7,500 nucleotides of DNA from an uncultured Oscillospiraceae bacterium (GCA_900752305.1 CAADUV010000028.1:1-7500); one strand, 5' to 3'; shown: positions 1-5,750, numbered from the stretch's first letter. Notes: a model not told the origin generated them from the sequence alone. Translations and numbers: made by a program.

Positions 1-42
1 CAAAAATCCCGGCATTTTTGCGAGAGGGCGTATTTACTTGGA

Positions 43-92
43 GAGGCTGCCGAAAGGAAATTTCGGCAGCCTCACAAGGGCAGAGACTGCCC
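43..92 (-). other. Tandem stem-loops downstream of rpsO
   Basis: Two perfect inverted repeats follow the rpsO stop codon. The first pairs 78-83 with 87-92 (6 bp, 3-base loop). The second pairs 43-55 with 61-73 (13 bp, 5-base loop GGAAA on the plus strand). Neither is followed by a clear T-run on the minus strand, so they do not look like a standard intrinsic terminator. They may mark the mRNA 3' end or a processing site between rpsO and whatever lies beyond the window; pnp often follows rpsO in bacteria, but it is not visible here. Confidence 0.5.
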
Positions 93-103
93 AAACGTCA
101 GAC

Positions 104-370
104 TTACTTACGGATGCCCAGCTTAGCGATCAGAGCACGATAGCGTTCGATGTCCTTCTTTGCCAGATAGTCCAGCAGCTTACGGCGCTTACCGACCATC
201 TTCAGCAGGCCGCGACGGCTGTGGTTGTCGTGCTTGTGCACCTTCAGGTGCTCAGTCAGCTGCTGGATGCGAGCGGTCAGGATAGCGACCTGGACTTCGG
301 GGGAACCGGTGTCGTTTTCGTGGGTCTTGTTTGCCTCGATGACGGCAGACTTTTCTTCTTTGCGGATCAT
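104..370 (-). CDS. rpsO: 30S ribosomal protein S15
   Basis: This 88-residue protein is the primary 16S rRNA-binding protein S15, which binds the central domain and helps nucleate the platform of the small subunit. It carries the family's conserved run of features: TGSPEVQVA near residue 24, then [18 protein letters not shown] around residues 40-57, and a basic C-terminal helix ending in KLGIRK. The length matches the usual 88-89 residues. The start at 370 is chosen because AAAGGTGG lies a few bases upstream; the longer reading frame to 454 would run through the structured leader and has no S15 similarity there. It has its own promoter at 509-537 and is probably monocistronic or leads a unit continuing past the window edge. 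Confidence 0.97.
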   Translation of the reverse strand: MIRKEEKSAVIEANKTHENDTGSPEVQVAILTARIQQLTEHLKVHKHDNHSRRGLLKMVGKRRKLLDYLAKKDIERYRALIAKLGIRK

Positions 371-502
371 GGTATTTCCACCTTTCTTGAATTTCGATGC
401 CCGCAGGGCTGAGTCCCGGGCAGGTGAAACACGGCTTCGCCGCTGTATCCCCAAACCAGGCCCTGGGGTCTGTATGCCGCCTCCATCGACGCGGGCACAC
501 TA
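371..502 (-). promoter_or_regulatory. Structured 5' leader of rpsO, possible S15 autoregulatory RNA
   Basis: From the predicted transcription start near 502 to the start codon there are about 130 untranslated bases, long for a small ribosomal gene. Three hairpins can be drawn: 449-453 with 464-468; 432-435 with 439-442; and 399-403 with 417-421, the last just upstream of the ribosome binding site and containing a further GGG/CCC pairing option (406-408 with 415-417). S15 is known to repress its own translation through leader RNA structures in several bacterial groups, with unrelated folds in different phyla. That this leader binds S15 is inference; I cannot match it to a specific published fold. 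Confidence 0.45.
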
Positions 503-508
503 TTAAAG

Positions 509-537
509 AGAATACCACATCCGGCGCTGGTTGTAAA
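509..537 (-). promoter_or_regulatory. Sigma-A promoter of rpsO
   Basis: On the minus strand a -35 box TTTACA (537-532) is separated by exactly 17 bases from a -10 box TATTCT (514-509). A TGG immediately precedes the -10 box, giving an extended -10 element (TGnTATTCT). Transcription would begin near 502. No competing promoter of this quality lies between it and rpsO. Confidence 0.7.
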
Positions 538-697
538 GCAAAAGATTTCCGGTCTTTTCGCGGAAGTTTTCCACAGATCCCTTCTGTGAAAAGACATTTG
601 TCCTTGCGCCACGTATTTTTCAGGCATTTTGTCCATCTGCACAAAGGAGATGCTGAAAAATTATGAAAAATTTTGTCGCTTTTTTGTGAATTTTCTC

Positions 698-726
698 TTG
701 TATAGAACCTTTTTTCATGGTACATT
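698..726 (+). promoter_or_regulatory. Candidate promoter for the plus-strand small RNA
   Basis: TTGTAT (698-703), a 17-base spacer and TACATT (721-726) preceded by TGG form a plausible extended -10 promoter on the plus strand, in an AT-rich stretch. The -35 box matches only at TTG and the -10 box at four of six positions, so this is a moderate call. An alternative -10, TATAAG at 726-731, lacks a -35 partner. Transcription would start near 733, just before the folded region. Confidence 0.35.
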
Positions 727-732
727 ATAAGG

Positions 733-847
733 ACGAAGTTTTCCCCTGTTGTGCGGCTGTGCAATAGTGCGGCCAAGAGGATCACAACATGGGTTGGCTG
801 TCTGTAGAAAAGGATTTGAGTCAGGGCTCAAGTCCTTTTCATTTTTT
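733..847 (+). ncRNA. Candidate small noncoding RNA, unassigned family
   Basis: About 115 bases on the plus strand look like a complete small RNA gene. An outer stem pairs 743-753 with 783-793 (10 pairs, one C/T mismatch). Inside it, 755-762 pairs with 767-774 (8 pairs, loop AATA), leaving a lopsided internal loop with a purine-rich 3' side at 775-782. A 14-pair terminator hairpin and T-run follow at 807-847. The inner stem has three G-U pairs and the terminator one; on the minus strand these would be A/C mismatches, so the plus strand is favoured as the RNA. No open reading frame of note overlaps it and no plus-strand gene flanks it. It is divergent from rpsO and faces the small gene at 854-1078. 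I do not recognise it as 6S, SRP RNA, tmRNA or a common riboswitch. Expression is inferred, not shown. Confidence 0.4.
807..847 (+). terminator. Intrinsic terminator, probably bidirectional
   Basis: Positions 807-820 pair with 827-840 (14 bp, one G-U, loop TCAGGG), followed on the plus strand by ATTTTTT (841-847). On the minus strand the inner nine pairs are followed by TTTTCT, a weaker U-tract, and the hairpin sits 13 bases after the stop codon of the 854-1078 gene. It can therefore end both the candidate plus-strand RNA and the small minus-strand gene. The plus-strand signal is the stronger. Confidence 0.8.
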
Positions 848-853
848 CTGCCC

Positions 854-1078
854 TCATACGCACACCATGCAATACCACATCCAGCCTACGCTCAGCACCG
901 TCATGGCCGTCCCCGCCAGGTTCTCCGTCCAGATGCTCACCTTCTCCAGCCACTCCGGAATCCCCGGCGTGCGCTCCCACAGTTTAGGCTGTGCAGCCTG
1001 CTCCGCCGGGATATAATCCTTTAGGTAGAGCACCTGTCCCAAAGGTGGGTTCTGTTTTCTCATCGTATTCTGCTTCAT
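854..1078 (-). CDS. Small membrane protein of unknown function
   Basis: This 74-residue protein is not one I recognise. Its N-terminal two thirds are polar and proline-containing (PPLG at 11-14, TPGIPEWLE around 38-45, three tryptophans by residue 50). Residues 53-74 are hydrophobic (NLAGTAMTV through WYCMVCV), long enough for one membrane span that ends at the C-terminus, as in tail-anchored proteins. Evidence that it is a real gene: a perfect AGGAGG eight bases before the ATG, a perfect TATAAT about 50 bases upstream, and an intrinsic terminator right after the stop. A second in-frame ATG at residue 6 is less well placed. No domain or partner can be assigned, and no neighbour hints at a role. 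Confidence 0.7.
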   Translation of the reverse strand: MKQNTMRKQNPPLGQVLYLKDYIPAEQAAQPKLWERTPGIPEWLEKVSIWTENLAGTAMTVLSVGWMWYCMVCV

Positions 1079-1126
1079 GGATCATACCTCCTATGCTTCT
1101 GTATGGCAGCTCGTCTTTCTGCTCCT

Positions 1127-1132
1127 ATTATA
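1127..1132 (-). promoter_or_regulatory. -10 box of the small membrane protein gene
   Basis: A perfect TATAAT on the minus strand (1132-1127) would start transcription near 1120 and leave a leader of about 40 bases ending in AGGAGG before the ATG at 1078. The expected -35 position (about 1150-1155) reads GTATTT, a poor match, so the promoter may be weak or use an activator. Confidence 0.45.
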
Positions 1133-1142
1133 CAAAAGCCGG

Positions 1143-1185
1143 AGTCCAGAAATACGGACTATGCCCCTTCACGGGGCATTTTTTT
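1143..1185 (+). terminator. Paired hairpins at the eno 3' end with a plus-strand T-run
   Basis: Positions 1161-1167 pair with 1173-1179 (ATGCCCC / GGGGCAT, 5-base loop), and seven Ts follow on the plus strand (1179-1185). A second stem pairs 1143-1147 with 1156-1160. The eno stop codon lies in the loop region of the first hairpin. On the minus strand, which eno needs, no U-tract follows either hairpin, so it may act in eno mRNA 3' end stability rather than in classical termination. No plus-strand gene that would use it is visible. Confidence 0.5.
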
Positions 1186-2488
1186 CGCTCTTTTTTCCGT
1201 CCGTTTTCCAGTGACAGGAAACCGGCCCAAAGGGCAGCCCAAGACACGCTCCTTCGATGGCCAACAGCCGGTTGTACTTGGCCACCCGTTCCCCTCGGCT
1301 GGGCGCACCGGCCTTGATCTGCCCGCAGCCAGCCGCCACAGCCAGGTCAGCCAAAAACGAATCGCAGGTCTCCCCACTCCGGTGGGAGAGCACCGCGCCG
1401 TACCCAGCGGACTGGGCCAGGGCGATGGTCTCCATGGTCTCGGTGAGGGTGCCGATCTGATTGGGCTTGATGAGAACGGCATTGGCAGCGCCCAGCTGAA
1501 TCCCATGGGCAAGCCGGGCAGGATTGGTGACAAACAGGTCATCCCCCACCAGCTGCATCTGACTGCCCAGCTGCCGGGTCAAGGTCTGCCAGCCTGTCCA
1601 GTCCTCTTCCCCTGCCCCGTCCTCGATGGAACAGATGGGGTAACGGCTGGCCCAGCTCTGCCAGCGCTCCAGCAGCGCCTCTCGGGACAGGGCTTGGCCG
1701 GATTTGGTCAGGACATAGCCCTTCTCCCCTGCCCACTCCGAAGCAGCACAGTCCAGCGCGATGCAGAAATCCTCCCCCGGCCGATAGCCAGCCTGTTCGC
1801 CGGCCTTCAAGATCGCCTCGATGGCCGCCTCATCGGACGGCAGGTTGGGCGCGTAACCGCCCTCGTCTCCCACGCCCTGGGCGGGGGTGCCCAGCTCTGC
1901 CAAGGTAGCTTTCAGGGTGTGGAAGATACGGCTGCATAGGTGCAGTGCCTGAGCGAAGGTTTCCGCCCCCACAGGCACCACCATGAACTCCTGCACCTCC
2001 AGGTTGTTGGCCGCATGGGCGCCGCCGTTCAAGATGTTCATCATGGGCAGCGGCATCCGACTCCTGCCCACGCCGCCCAGGTACTGATATAGCGGCAGCC
2101 CCGCCGCCAGCGCTGCCGTGCGGGCGGCAGCCAGGGAGACGCTCAAAATGGCGTTGGCTCCCAGGCGCCCCTTGTTCTCCGTGCCGTCCAGCTCCAGCAT
2201 CGCCCGGTCTAAGCTGGTCTGCTCCCGCACGTCCCAGCCCTTCAGCGCCTGATTCAGCTCCGTCCGGACGTGTTCCACCGCCTTGCGCACGCCCTTGCCG
2301 CCATAGCGTCTGGGGTCGCCGTCCCGCAGCTCCACTGCCTCATGGGCACCGGTGGAAGCGCCGGAGGGCACGGAGGCGGTGCCCTGGACACCGCCTTCCA
2401 GGGTCACGGTGGCCTCAATGGTAGGATTGCCTCGGGAGTCCAAAATCTCCCGTGCGTCGATGTGCGCGATGCGCCACTGTTCGTTCAT
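1169..2488 (-). CDS. eno: Enolase (phosphopyruvate hydratase), divergent
   Basis: Enolase interconverts 2-phosphoglycerate and phosphoenolpyruvate in the cytosol. The 439-residue product has the full fold: the flexible loop PSGASTG (41-47), QEF with catalytic-type Glu167, GDEGGYAP with Glu209, metal ligands Asp246 (ALDCAASE), Glu289 (SIED) and Asp317 (GDD), Lys341 (LIKPNQIGT), SHRSGET (368-374) and Lys392 (IKAG). Length is normal to slightly long (about 430 is usual). Start: AAAGGGG lies eight bases before the ATG. Oddities: GAHAANN where GEHADNN or GAHADNN is usual; Cys375 where SGETED has Glu; IEDGAGEED for IEDGLDE-D; and a tail after residue 410 unlike the normal ending. All core catalytic and metal residues remain, so activity is likely. 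It follows a broken MATE gene 77 bases upstream; no clear own promoter was found. Confidence 0.95.
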   Translation of the reverse strand: MNEQWRIAHIDAREILDSRGNPTIEATVTLEGGVQGTASVPSGASTGAHEAVELRDGDPRRYGGKGVRKAVEHVRTELNQALKGWDVREQTSLDRAMLELDGTENKGRLGANAILSVSLAAARTAALAAGLPLYQYLGGVGRSRMPLPMMNILNGGAHAANNLEVQEFMVVPVGAETFAQALHLCSRIFHTLKATLAELGTPAQGVGDEGGYAPNLPSDEAAIEAILKAGEQAGYRPGEDFCIALDCAASEWAGEKGYVLTKSGQALSREALLERWQSWASRYPICSIEDGAGEEDWTGWQTLTRQLGSQMQLVGDDLFVTNPARLAHGIQLGAANAVLIKPNQIGTLTETMETIALAQSAGYGAVLSHRSGETCDSFLADLAVAAGCGQIKAGAPSRGERVAKYNRLLAIEGACLGLPFGPVSCHWKTDGKKSEKNAP

Positions 2489-2536
2489 TTTTTTGCCCCT
2501 TTCCCGTCTGATTTCTTTCAGTATGCCCGGATAGGG

Positions 2537-2570
2537 GGTGAGAAAACCAGGTTATCCTTGTATTCTCACC
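2537..2570 (-). other. Stem-loop at the MATE remnant's 3' end
   Basis: Positions 2537-2544 pair perfectly with 2563-2570 (8 bp, 18-base loop) and include the stop codon of the MATE reading frame. On the minus strand CCCTATCC follows instead of a T-run, so it is not a convincing intrinsic terminator, and transcripts may read through into eno. Confidence 0.3.
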
Positions 2571-3416
2571 GTGTCAGTGCCCTGGTCATCCGTTTCATCG
2601 TGGTGAGCGCATAGAGCAGGATCACCAGCTCGGTGATAGGCATGGCCAGCCAGATGGAATCCGCTCCGGTCAGGACGGGCAGGAGCAGAATCAAAATGCC
2701 GCTGATGACGCATCCGCGGGCCACCGAGACCACGAACGCCGCCTTGGGCTTCATGATGGCCTGGAAATAGTAGGTGGAGAAGATGTTCAGGGGCAGGAAG
2801 AGGAAGGAGATGGCGTACAGGCGGATGATGGCGGGGCGATTTCCAAAATCCGCTGGGTGGGCTGCATGAAGATGCGGACATACAGGTGGGGACAGGCCAT
2901 GCTGACCACCGTCCAGAACAGGCCGAAAAAGACTGCCGTCCCCAACGCCAGGCGCAGGGTCTCTCGAATCCGGTCGCCCTTCCCCGCTCCGAAATTGGTG
3001 GAGATGATGGGCTGCATATACCGCTGTGCCATGGCCAGCAATGTCTCGTCCGCACCGAAGAAGGTCAATACGGAGACTTCAAAGGCCAGCACCCCCACCC
3101 ACGCCAGCACGGCCAGGAGCACAGAGCCTAGAACCGCCATGGTAAAATACTGATTCTCTTCTCCGTTGTTCTGTTCCGCCCCTCGCTTGGCGCTGAAGAT
3201 GACGCTGCCGCCAATGCCCATAAGCAGCCCCAGGCTATAGATGATGTTCCACACCGGCGCTACCACAGCTAAGGCCGCCGTGCCATCGGGCCCGTGGTAC
3301 TGTCCCACCATGGCCATGTCCACGATGGAGTAGACCGACGTGATCATGGCGTTGCCAAAGGCCGCGGACAGGTAACGGAAGTAGATACGCTTGATGTTTC
3401 CAGTCGGGAAATCCAT
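2566..3416 (-). pseudogene. MATE-family multidrug efflux pump, broken by deletion and frameshift
   Basis: MATE pumps are about 450-residue, 12-helix inner membrane antiporters that export drugs with Na+ or H+. The N-terminal part (residues 1-134) shows the normal first helices, with SIVDMAMVGQY at 30-40 and hydrophobic segments near 45-76 and 92-120. Residue 134 (in AQRYM) is then joined directly to QPIISTNFGAGKGDRI, a motif that belongs at the start of the second half's later helices. About 165-170 residues are missing, in frame. A frameshift follows at the GGGG run 2833-2836: adding one base restores APAIIRLYAISF through MTRALTR and the stop at 2566. Start 3416 has AAAGGAGG eight bases upstream; the TTG at 3437 overlaps that site. 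The rejoined product would be about 283 residues and is unlikely to transport. The frameshift alone could be a sequencing error; the deletion could not easily be. Confidence 0.85.
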
Positions 3417-3520
3417 GTTCAAATCCTCCTTTATCAAAATAAAAAGCCGGATAAAGAACGGACATTTCAGTCTGTTCCTTATCCGGCTCTTGTTCCTTGA
3501 ACAATTCGCCCTCCGACGTT
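3417..3520 (-). promoter_or_regulatory. Attenuation-type leader of the MATE gene
   Basis: The leader of about 104 bases runs from the predicted start near 3520 to the MATE ATG. It opens with GGAGG followed by a TTG start at 3504 of a small leader reading frame (MFKEQEPDKEQTEMSVLYPA...), which runs through the terminator hairpin and past the MATE start in another frame. A small hairpin (3490-3495 with 3499-3504) covers that TTG. AAGGAACA occurs twice (near 3492-3499 and 3473-3480), so alternative pairing that frees the hairpin is possible. Ribosome-mediated attenuation with a leader peptide is well known for Firmicutes antibiotic-resistance genes; applying it here is inference. Confidence 0.5.
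3441..3488 (-). terminator. Intrinsic terminator just before the MATE ribosome binding site
   Basis: A long hairpin pairs 3445-3454 with 3479-3488, continues with 3456-3459 and 3474-3477 after one mismatch, and closes with 3461-3463 and 3470-3472 around a six-base loop. On the minus strand it is followed by TTTTTATTTTG. The MATE ribosome binding site AAAGGAGG begins only a few bases later. It would end transcripts of the gene at 3553-4038 and also those from the MATE promoter unless antitermination occurs. Confidence 0.85.
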
Positions 3521-3526
3521 AAAAAT

Positions 3527-3556
3527 ATTGTATCATGTAGAGAATGATGCTGTCAA
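3527..3556 (-). promoter_or_regulatory. Strong sigma-A promoter of the MATE gene
   Basis: On the minus strand a perfect -35 box TTGACA (3556-3551), an 18-base spacer and a -10 box TACAAT (3532-3527) preceded by TGA form an extended -10 promoter, the best in the window. The -35 box overlaps the TGA stop codon (3555-3553) of the upstream gene. Start near 3520. A strong promoter facing a terminator is what attenuation control needs. Confidence 0.75.
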
Positions 3557-4038
3557 CCGCCTCTATTTCGCGTTTTGATATAACAATAGACTGCGCTGAA
3601 CACATCCACGCAGAAGAAGCACTGAGCCACACTGTGGATGACCAGCGTCTTTCGTGACACCTTACCCTCTCTACAACAACACAGCAGACCGCTGATACCG
3701 TACATGGTGGAGGCCAGCAGCAAAGCATAGTCAAAGAGGAAAAGGAATGGGAGCATAGGGATGATGAGGACGTTGGTCACCAGCGCCACGGCGAACACAA
3801 AGAGGTACACTGGGATATTGCAGAGCTTCAGCAGCAGATTCCAAAATAGAATCCGCCGTCCGTCAAAGCCCAGCCTGGGCAGGAGGAACGCATAGACCAT
3901 ATTACACAGCAGCACAACCCCAAACAGCGCAAAGACAGGGAGCAGACTGCCCCCCGTGTCCTCCATCGTCTGGAGCAGGCAGCTGCCCAAAAAGCCATAG
4001 GGCGCGATCAGCAGCAATAGCATTGGAATCCGTTTCAC
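3553..4038 (-). CDS. Small integral membrane protein, DUF6652-like
   Basis: From the chosen start this is a 161-residue, highly hydrophobic protein with about four membrane segments: near residues 4-20 (MLLLLIAPYGFLGSCLL), 35-52, 67-88 and 91-115, then a short basic stretch (REGKVSRKT) and a last hydrophobic part (VAQCFFCVDVFSAVYCYIK). The order and the closing CVDVFSAVYCYIKT remind me of the DUF6652 family of Firmicutes, whose function is unknown; this is recognition from memory, not a search. The start is a GTG at 4038 with GAGG nine bases upstream, giving MKRIPMLLLLIAPYG. Other options are ATG 4047 or 4023, or TTG 4113; the last is unlikely because it lies upstream of the gpmI terminator hairpin. 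No clear own promoter; expression may come by readthrough from gpmI. It ends at the MATE promoter. Confidence 0.8.
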   Translation of the reverse strand: MKRIPMLLLLIAPYGFLGSCLLQTMEDTGGSLLPVFALFGVVLLCNMVYAFLLPRLGFDGRRILFWNLLLKLCNIPVYLFVFAVALVTNVLIIPMLPFLFLFDYALLLASTMYGISGLLCCCREGKVSRKTLVIHSVAQCFFCVDVFSAVYCYIKTRNRGG

Positions 4039-4050
4039 AGCAATCATCCT

Positions 4051-4094
4051 CAAAATAAGAAACCGCCAAAAAAGTCCTGTATTTTTGGCGGTTT
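4051..4094 (-). terminator. Intrinsic terminator of gpmI
   Basis: Positions 4060-4072 pair with 4082-4094 (13 bp, nine-base loop). On the minus strand the stem ends in GGCGGTTT and continues CTTATTTTG, a fair U-tract. On the plus strand TTTTCT follows, so it could work both ways. It lies about 25 bases after the gpmI stop codon and just before the ribosome binding site of the next gene. Confidence 0.75.
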
Positions 4095-4116
4095 TCTCCG
4101 TATCATTTATCAAAGA

Positions 4117-5628
4117 TCAGACGATGAGCGTCTTCCCATTCATCTCTTCCGGCTTCTCCAGCCCCATCAGATCCAACATGGTGGGCGCAATATCAGCCAA
4201 AATGCCATCTCGCAGCTGGACGCTGGCACCGACGATGCAGAAGGGCACCGGGTTGGTGGTGTGGGCGGTCATGGGGGACACGCCGTCGTCCTGGAACATC
4301 TGCTCGCTGTTGCCGTGGTCGGCGGTGATGAGGGTGATGCCGCCCATCTTGCTGGTGGCTTCCACCACCTGTCCCACGCAGCGGTCCACCGTCTCCACAG
4401 CCAGACGCGCGGCTTCATAGACGCCGGTGTGACCGACCATATCGCAGTTGGCGAAGTTCAGGATGATGACGTCATAATTGCCGCTCTCGATCCGTTCCAC
4501 GCAGGCGGCGGCTACTTCATTGGCGGACATATCCGGCTTCATGTCATAAGTAGCCACCTTGGGGGACGGGATGAGCACCCGGTCTTCCCCGGGGAACACG
4601 GTCTCCACGCCGCCGTTAAAGAAGAAGGTCACATGGGCATACTTTTCCGTCTCCGCGATGCGCAGCTGGGTCAGACCCAGCTTGGAGATATATTCCCCAA
4701 AGACGTTCTTCAGCGCCTCACTGGGGTAAGCCACCTCCACGTTGGGCATGCTGGCGTCGTAACAAGTGGTGCAGACGAACTGAACCGGGAAGAAGCCCTT
4801 CTTCCGCTGGAACCCGTCAAAGTCCGGGTCCACCAGGGTACGGGTGATCTGCCGTGCCCGGTCGGGGCGGAAGTTCATGAAGATGACGGTGTCATTGGGC
4901 TGGATCTCCGCATCCTTCACACAGACCACCGGGGTCATGAACTCGTCGGTGACCTCCTTATTATAGGAACCCTGCACGGCATCCAGCGAGTCGGGGATAT
5001 AGGTCGCTTCCCCATAGACCATGGCCGCATAGGCTTTCTCCGTCCGCTCCCAGTTGGTGTCTCGATCCATGGCGTAGTATCTGCCCTGGACGGTGACGAT
5101 CTGCGCGCCGTACTGCTTGCAATACTCCTGCATCTGAGCCACAAAGCCCTTGCCGGAGGTAGGCGGCACGTCACGGCCATCCAGGAAGCAGTGGACATAG
5201 ATCTTCTCACAGCCCAGCTCCGCGGCCATCTTCACTGCCGCCTGGATGTGGGTGATGTGGGAGTGGACGCCGCCGTCGGACAGCAGACCCATGATGTGGA
5301 CAGCCCTGCCCTGGTCTTTGGCGGCCAGCATGGCCTTTTTGTAGGCCGGGTTCTGGAAGAAGGTGCCCTGATCGATGTCTCGGGAGATCTTGGGCAGATC
5401 CTGGTAGACCACCCGGCCAGCGCCAATATTGGTATGCCCCACCTCGCTGTTGCCCATCTGCCCGGCCGGCAGACCTACGTCGATGCCGGAAGCGGAGAGC
5501 TTGCTGGTGGGATTTTCGGCAAAGAGCTTATCCAGGACAGGAGTGGGAGCGGATTTGACCGCATTGCCCTGTGCTTCGTCCCGCAGGCCGAAGCCGTCCA
5601 TGATGATCAATGTCGTCGGTGTTTTCAT
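4117..5628 (-). CDS. gpmI: 2,3-bisphosphoglycerate-independent phosphoglycerate mutase
   Basis: This cytosolic enzyme interconverts 3- and 2-phosphoglycerate through a phosphoserine intermediate and needs manganese. The 503 residues match the family's usual length of about 510. Seen: metal ligand Asp11 (MDGFG); nucleophile Ser61 in GNSEVGHTNIGAGR; substrate residues His122, Asp150-Arg152-Asp153 (LDGRD), Arg183, Arg254 and Arg257 (FRPDRA); Lys329 (ETEKYAH); and the alkaline-phosphatase-like metal site with Asp396 and His400 (NCDMVGH), Asp437-His438 (TADHGN) and His456 (MTAH). The ATG at 5628 is preferred because GAGAGAGG lies six bases upstream; the ATG at 5646 falls within that region. It follows tpiA after 131 bases and ends at the terminator at 4051-4094, so it is probably cotranscribed with tpiA and pgk. 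Confidence 0.97.
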   Translation of the reverse strand: MKTPTTLIIMDGFGLRDEAQGNAVKSAPTPVLDKLFAENPTSKLSASGIDVGLPAGQMGNSEVGHTNIGAGRVVYQDLPKISRDIDQGTFFQNPAYKKAMLAAKDQGRAVHIMGLLSDGGVHSHITHIQAAVKMAAELGCEKIYVHCFLDGRDVPPTSGKGFVAQMQEYCKQYGAQIVTVQGRYYAMDRDTNWERTEKAYAAMVYGEATYIPDSLDAVQGSYNKEVTDEFMTPVVCVKDAEIQPNDTVIFMNFRPDRARQITRTLVDPDFDGFQRKKGFFPVQFVCTTCYDASMPNVEVAYPSEALKNVFGEYISKLGLTQLRIAETEKYAHVTFFFNGGVETVFPGEDRVLIPSPKVATYDMKPDMSANEVAAACVERIESGNYDVIILNFANCDMVGHTGVYEAARLAVETVDRCVGQVVEATSKMGGITLITADHGNSEQMFQDDGVSPMTAHTTNPVPFCIVGASVQLRDGILADIAPTMLDLMGLEKPEEMNGKTLIV

Positions 5629-5654
5629 GTGGAACCTCTCTCTCAACGCCAGCC

Positions 5655-5750
5655 CAGCCGCTGCACGCGGCTGATGCCGGTTGACTCAAGTTGTATCTTG
5701 GACAAAGACGATCGGGCGGGGATCGCCCTGCCCGATGCTGTAGGGACAGC
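5655..5750 (-). other. Three stem-loops between tpiA and gpmI
   Basis: Directly after the tpiA stop codon come two adjacent hairpins: 5737-5741 with 5746-5750, and 5711-5717 with 5730-5736 (extended by 5718-5720 with 5726-5728). The second is followed on the minus strand by CGTCTTTGTCC, a poor U-tract. A third hairpin pairs 5655-5661 with 5667-5673 and lies about 15 bases before the gpmI ribosome binding site. They may tune the ratio of tpiA to gpmI mRNA by processing or partial termination; this is inference. Confidence 0.4.

Noticed and set aside
1..20. Near-palindrome at the left edge (CAAAAAT and ATTTTTG arms)
   Set aside because: It could be part of a terminator, but the arms are AT-rich with a mismatch, the window ends there, and the T-run lies inside the stem.
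724..729. Perfect TATAAT on the minus strand
   Set aside because: The 16-18 base positions upstream (ACAACA region) hold no -35-like sequence, and the rpsO promoter at 509-537 is much better.
650..730. Possible 26-residue plus-strand peptide (MLKNYEKFCRFF...) before the candidate small RNA
   Set aside because: AAAGGAG touches its ATG with no spacing, and the AT-rich sequence can give such frames by chance.
1103..1939. Plus-strand open frame of 278 codons opposite eno
   Set aside because: It overlaps well-supported eno on the other strand, lacks a ribosome binding site and resembles no protein.
2552..3055. Minus-strand frame of 167 codons overlapping the MATE gene
   Set aside because: It is a shifted reading of the MATE DNA, rich in Arg, Pro and His, and is not the frame that restores the pump's C-terminal helices.
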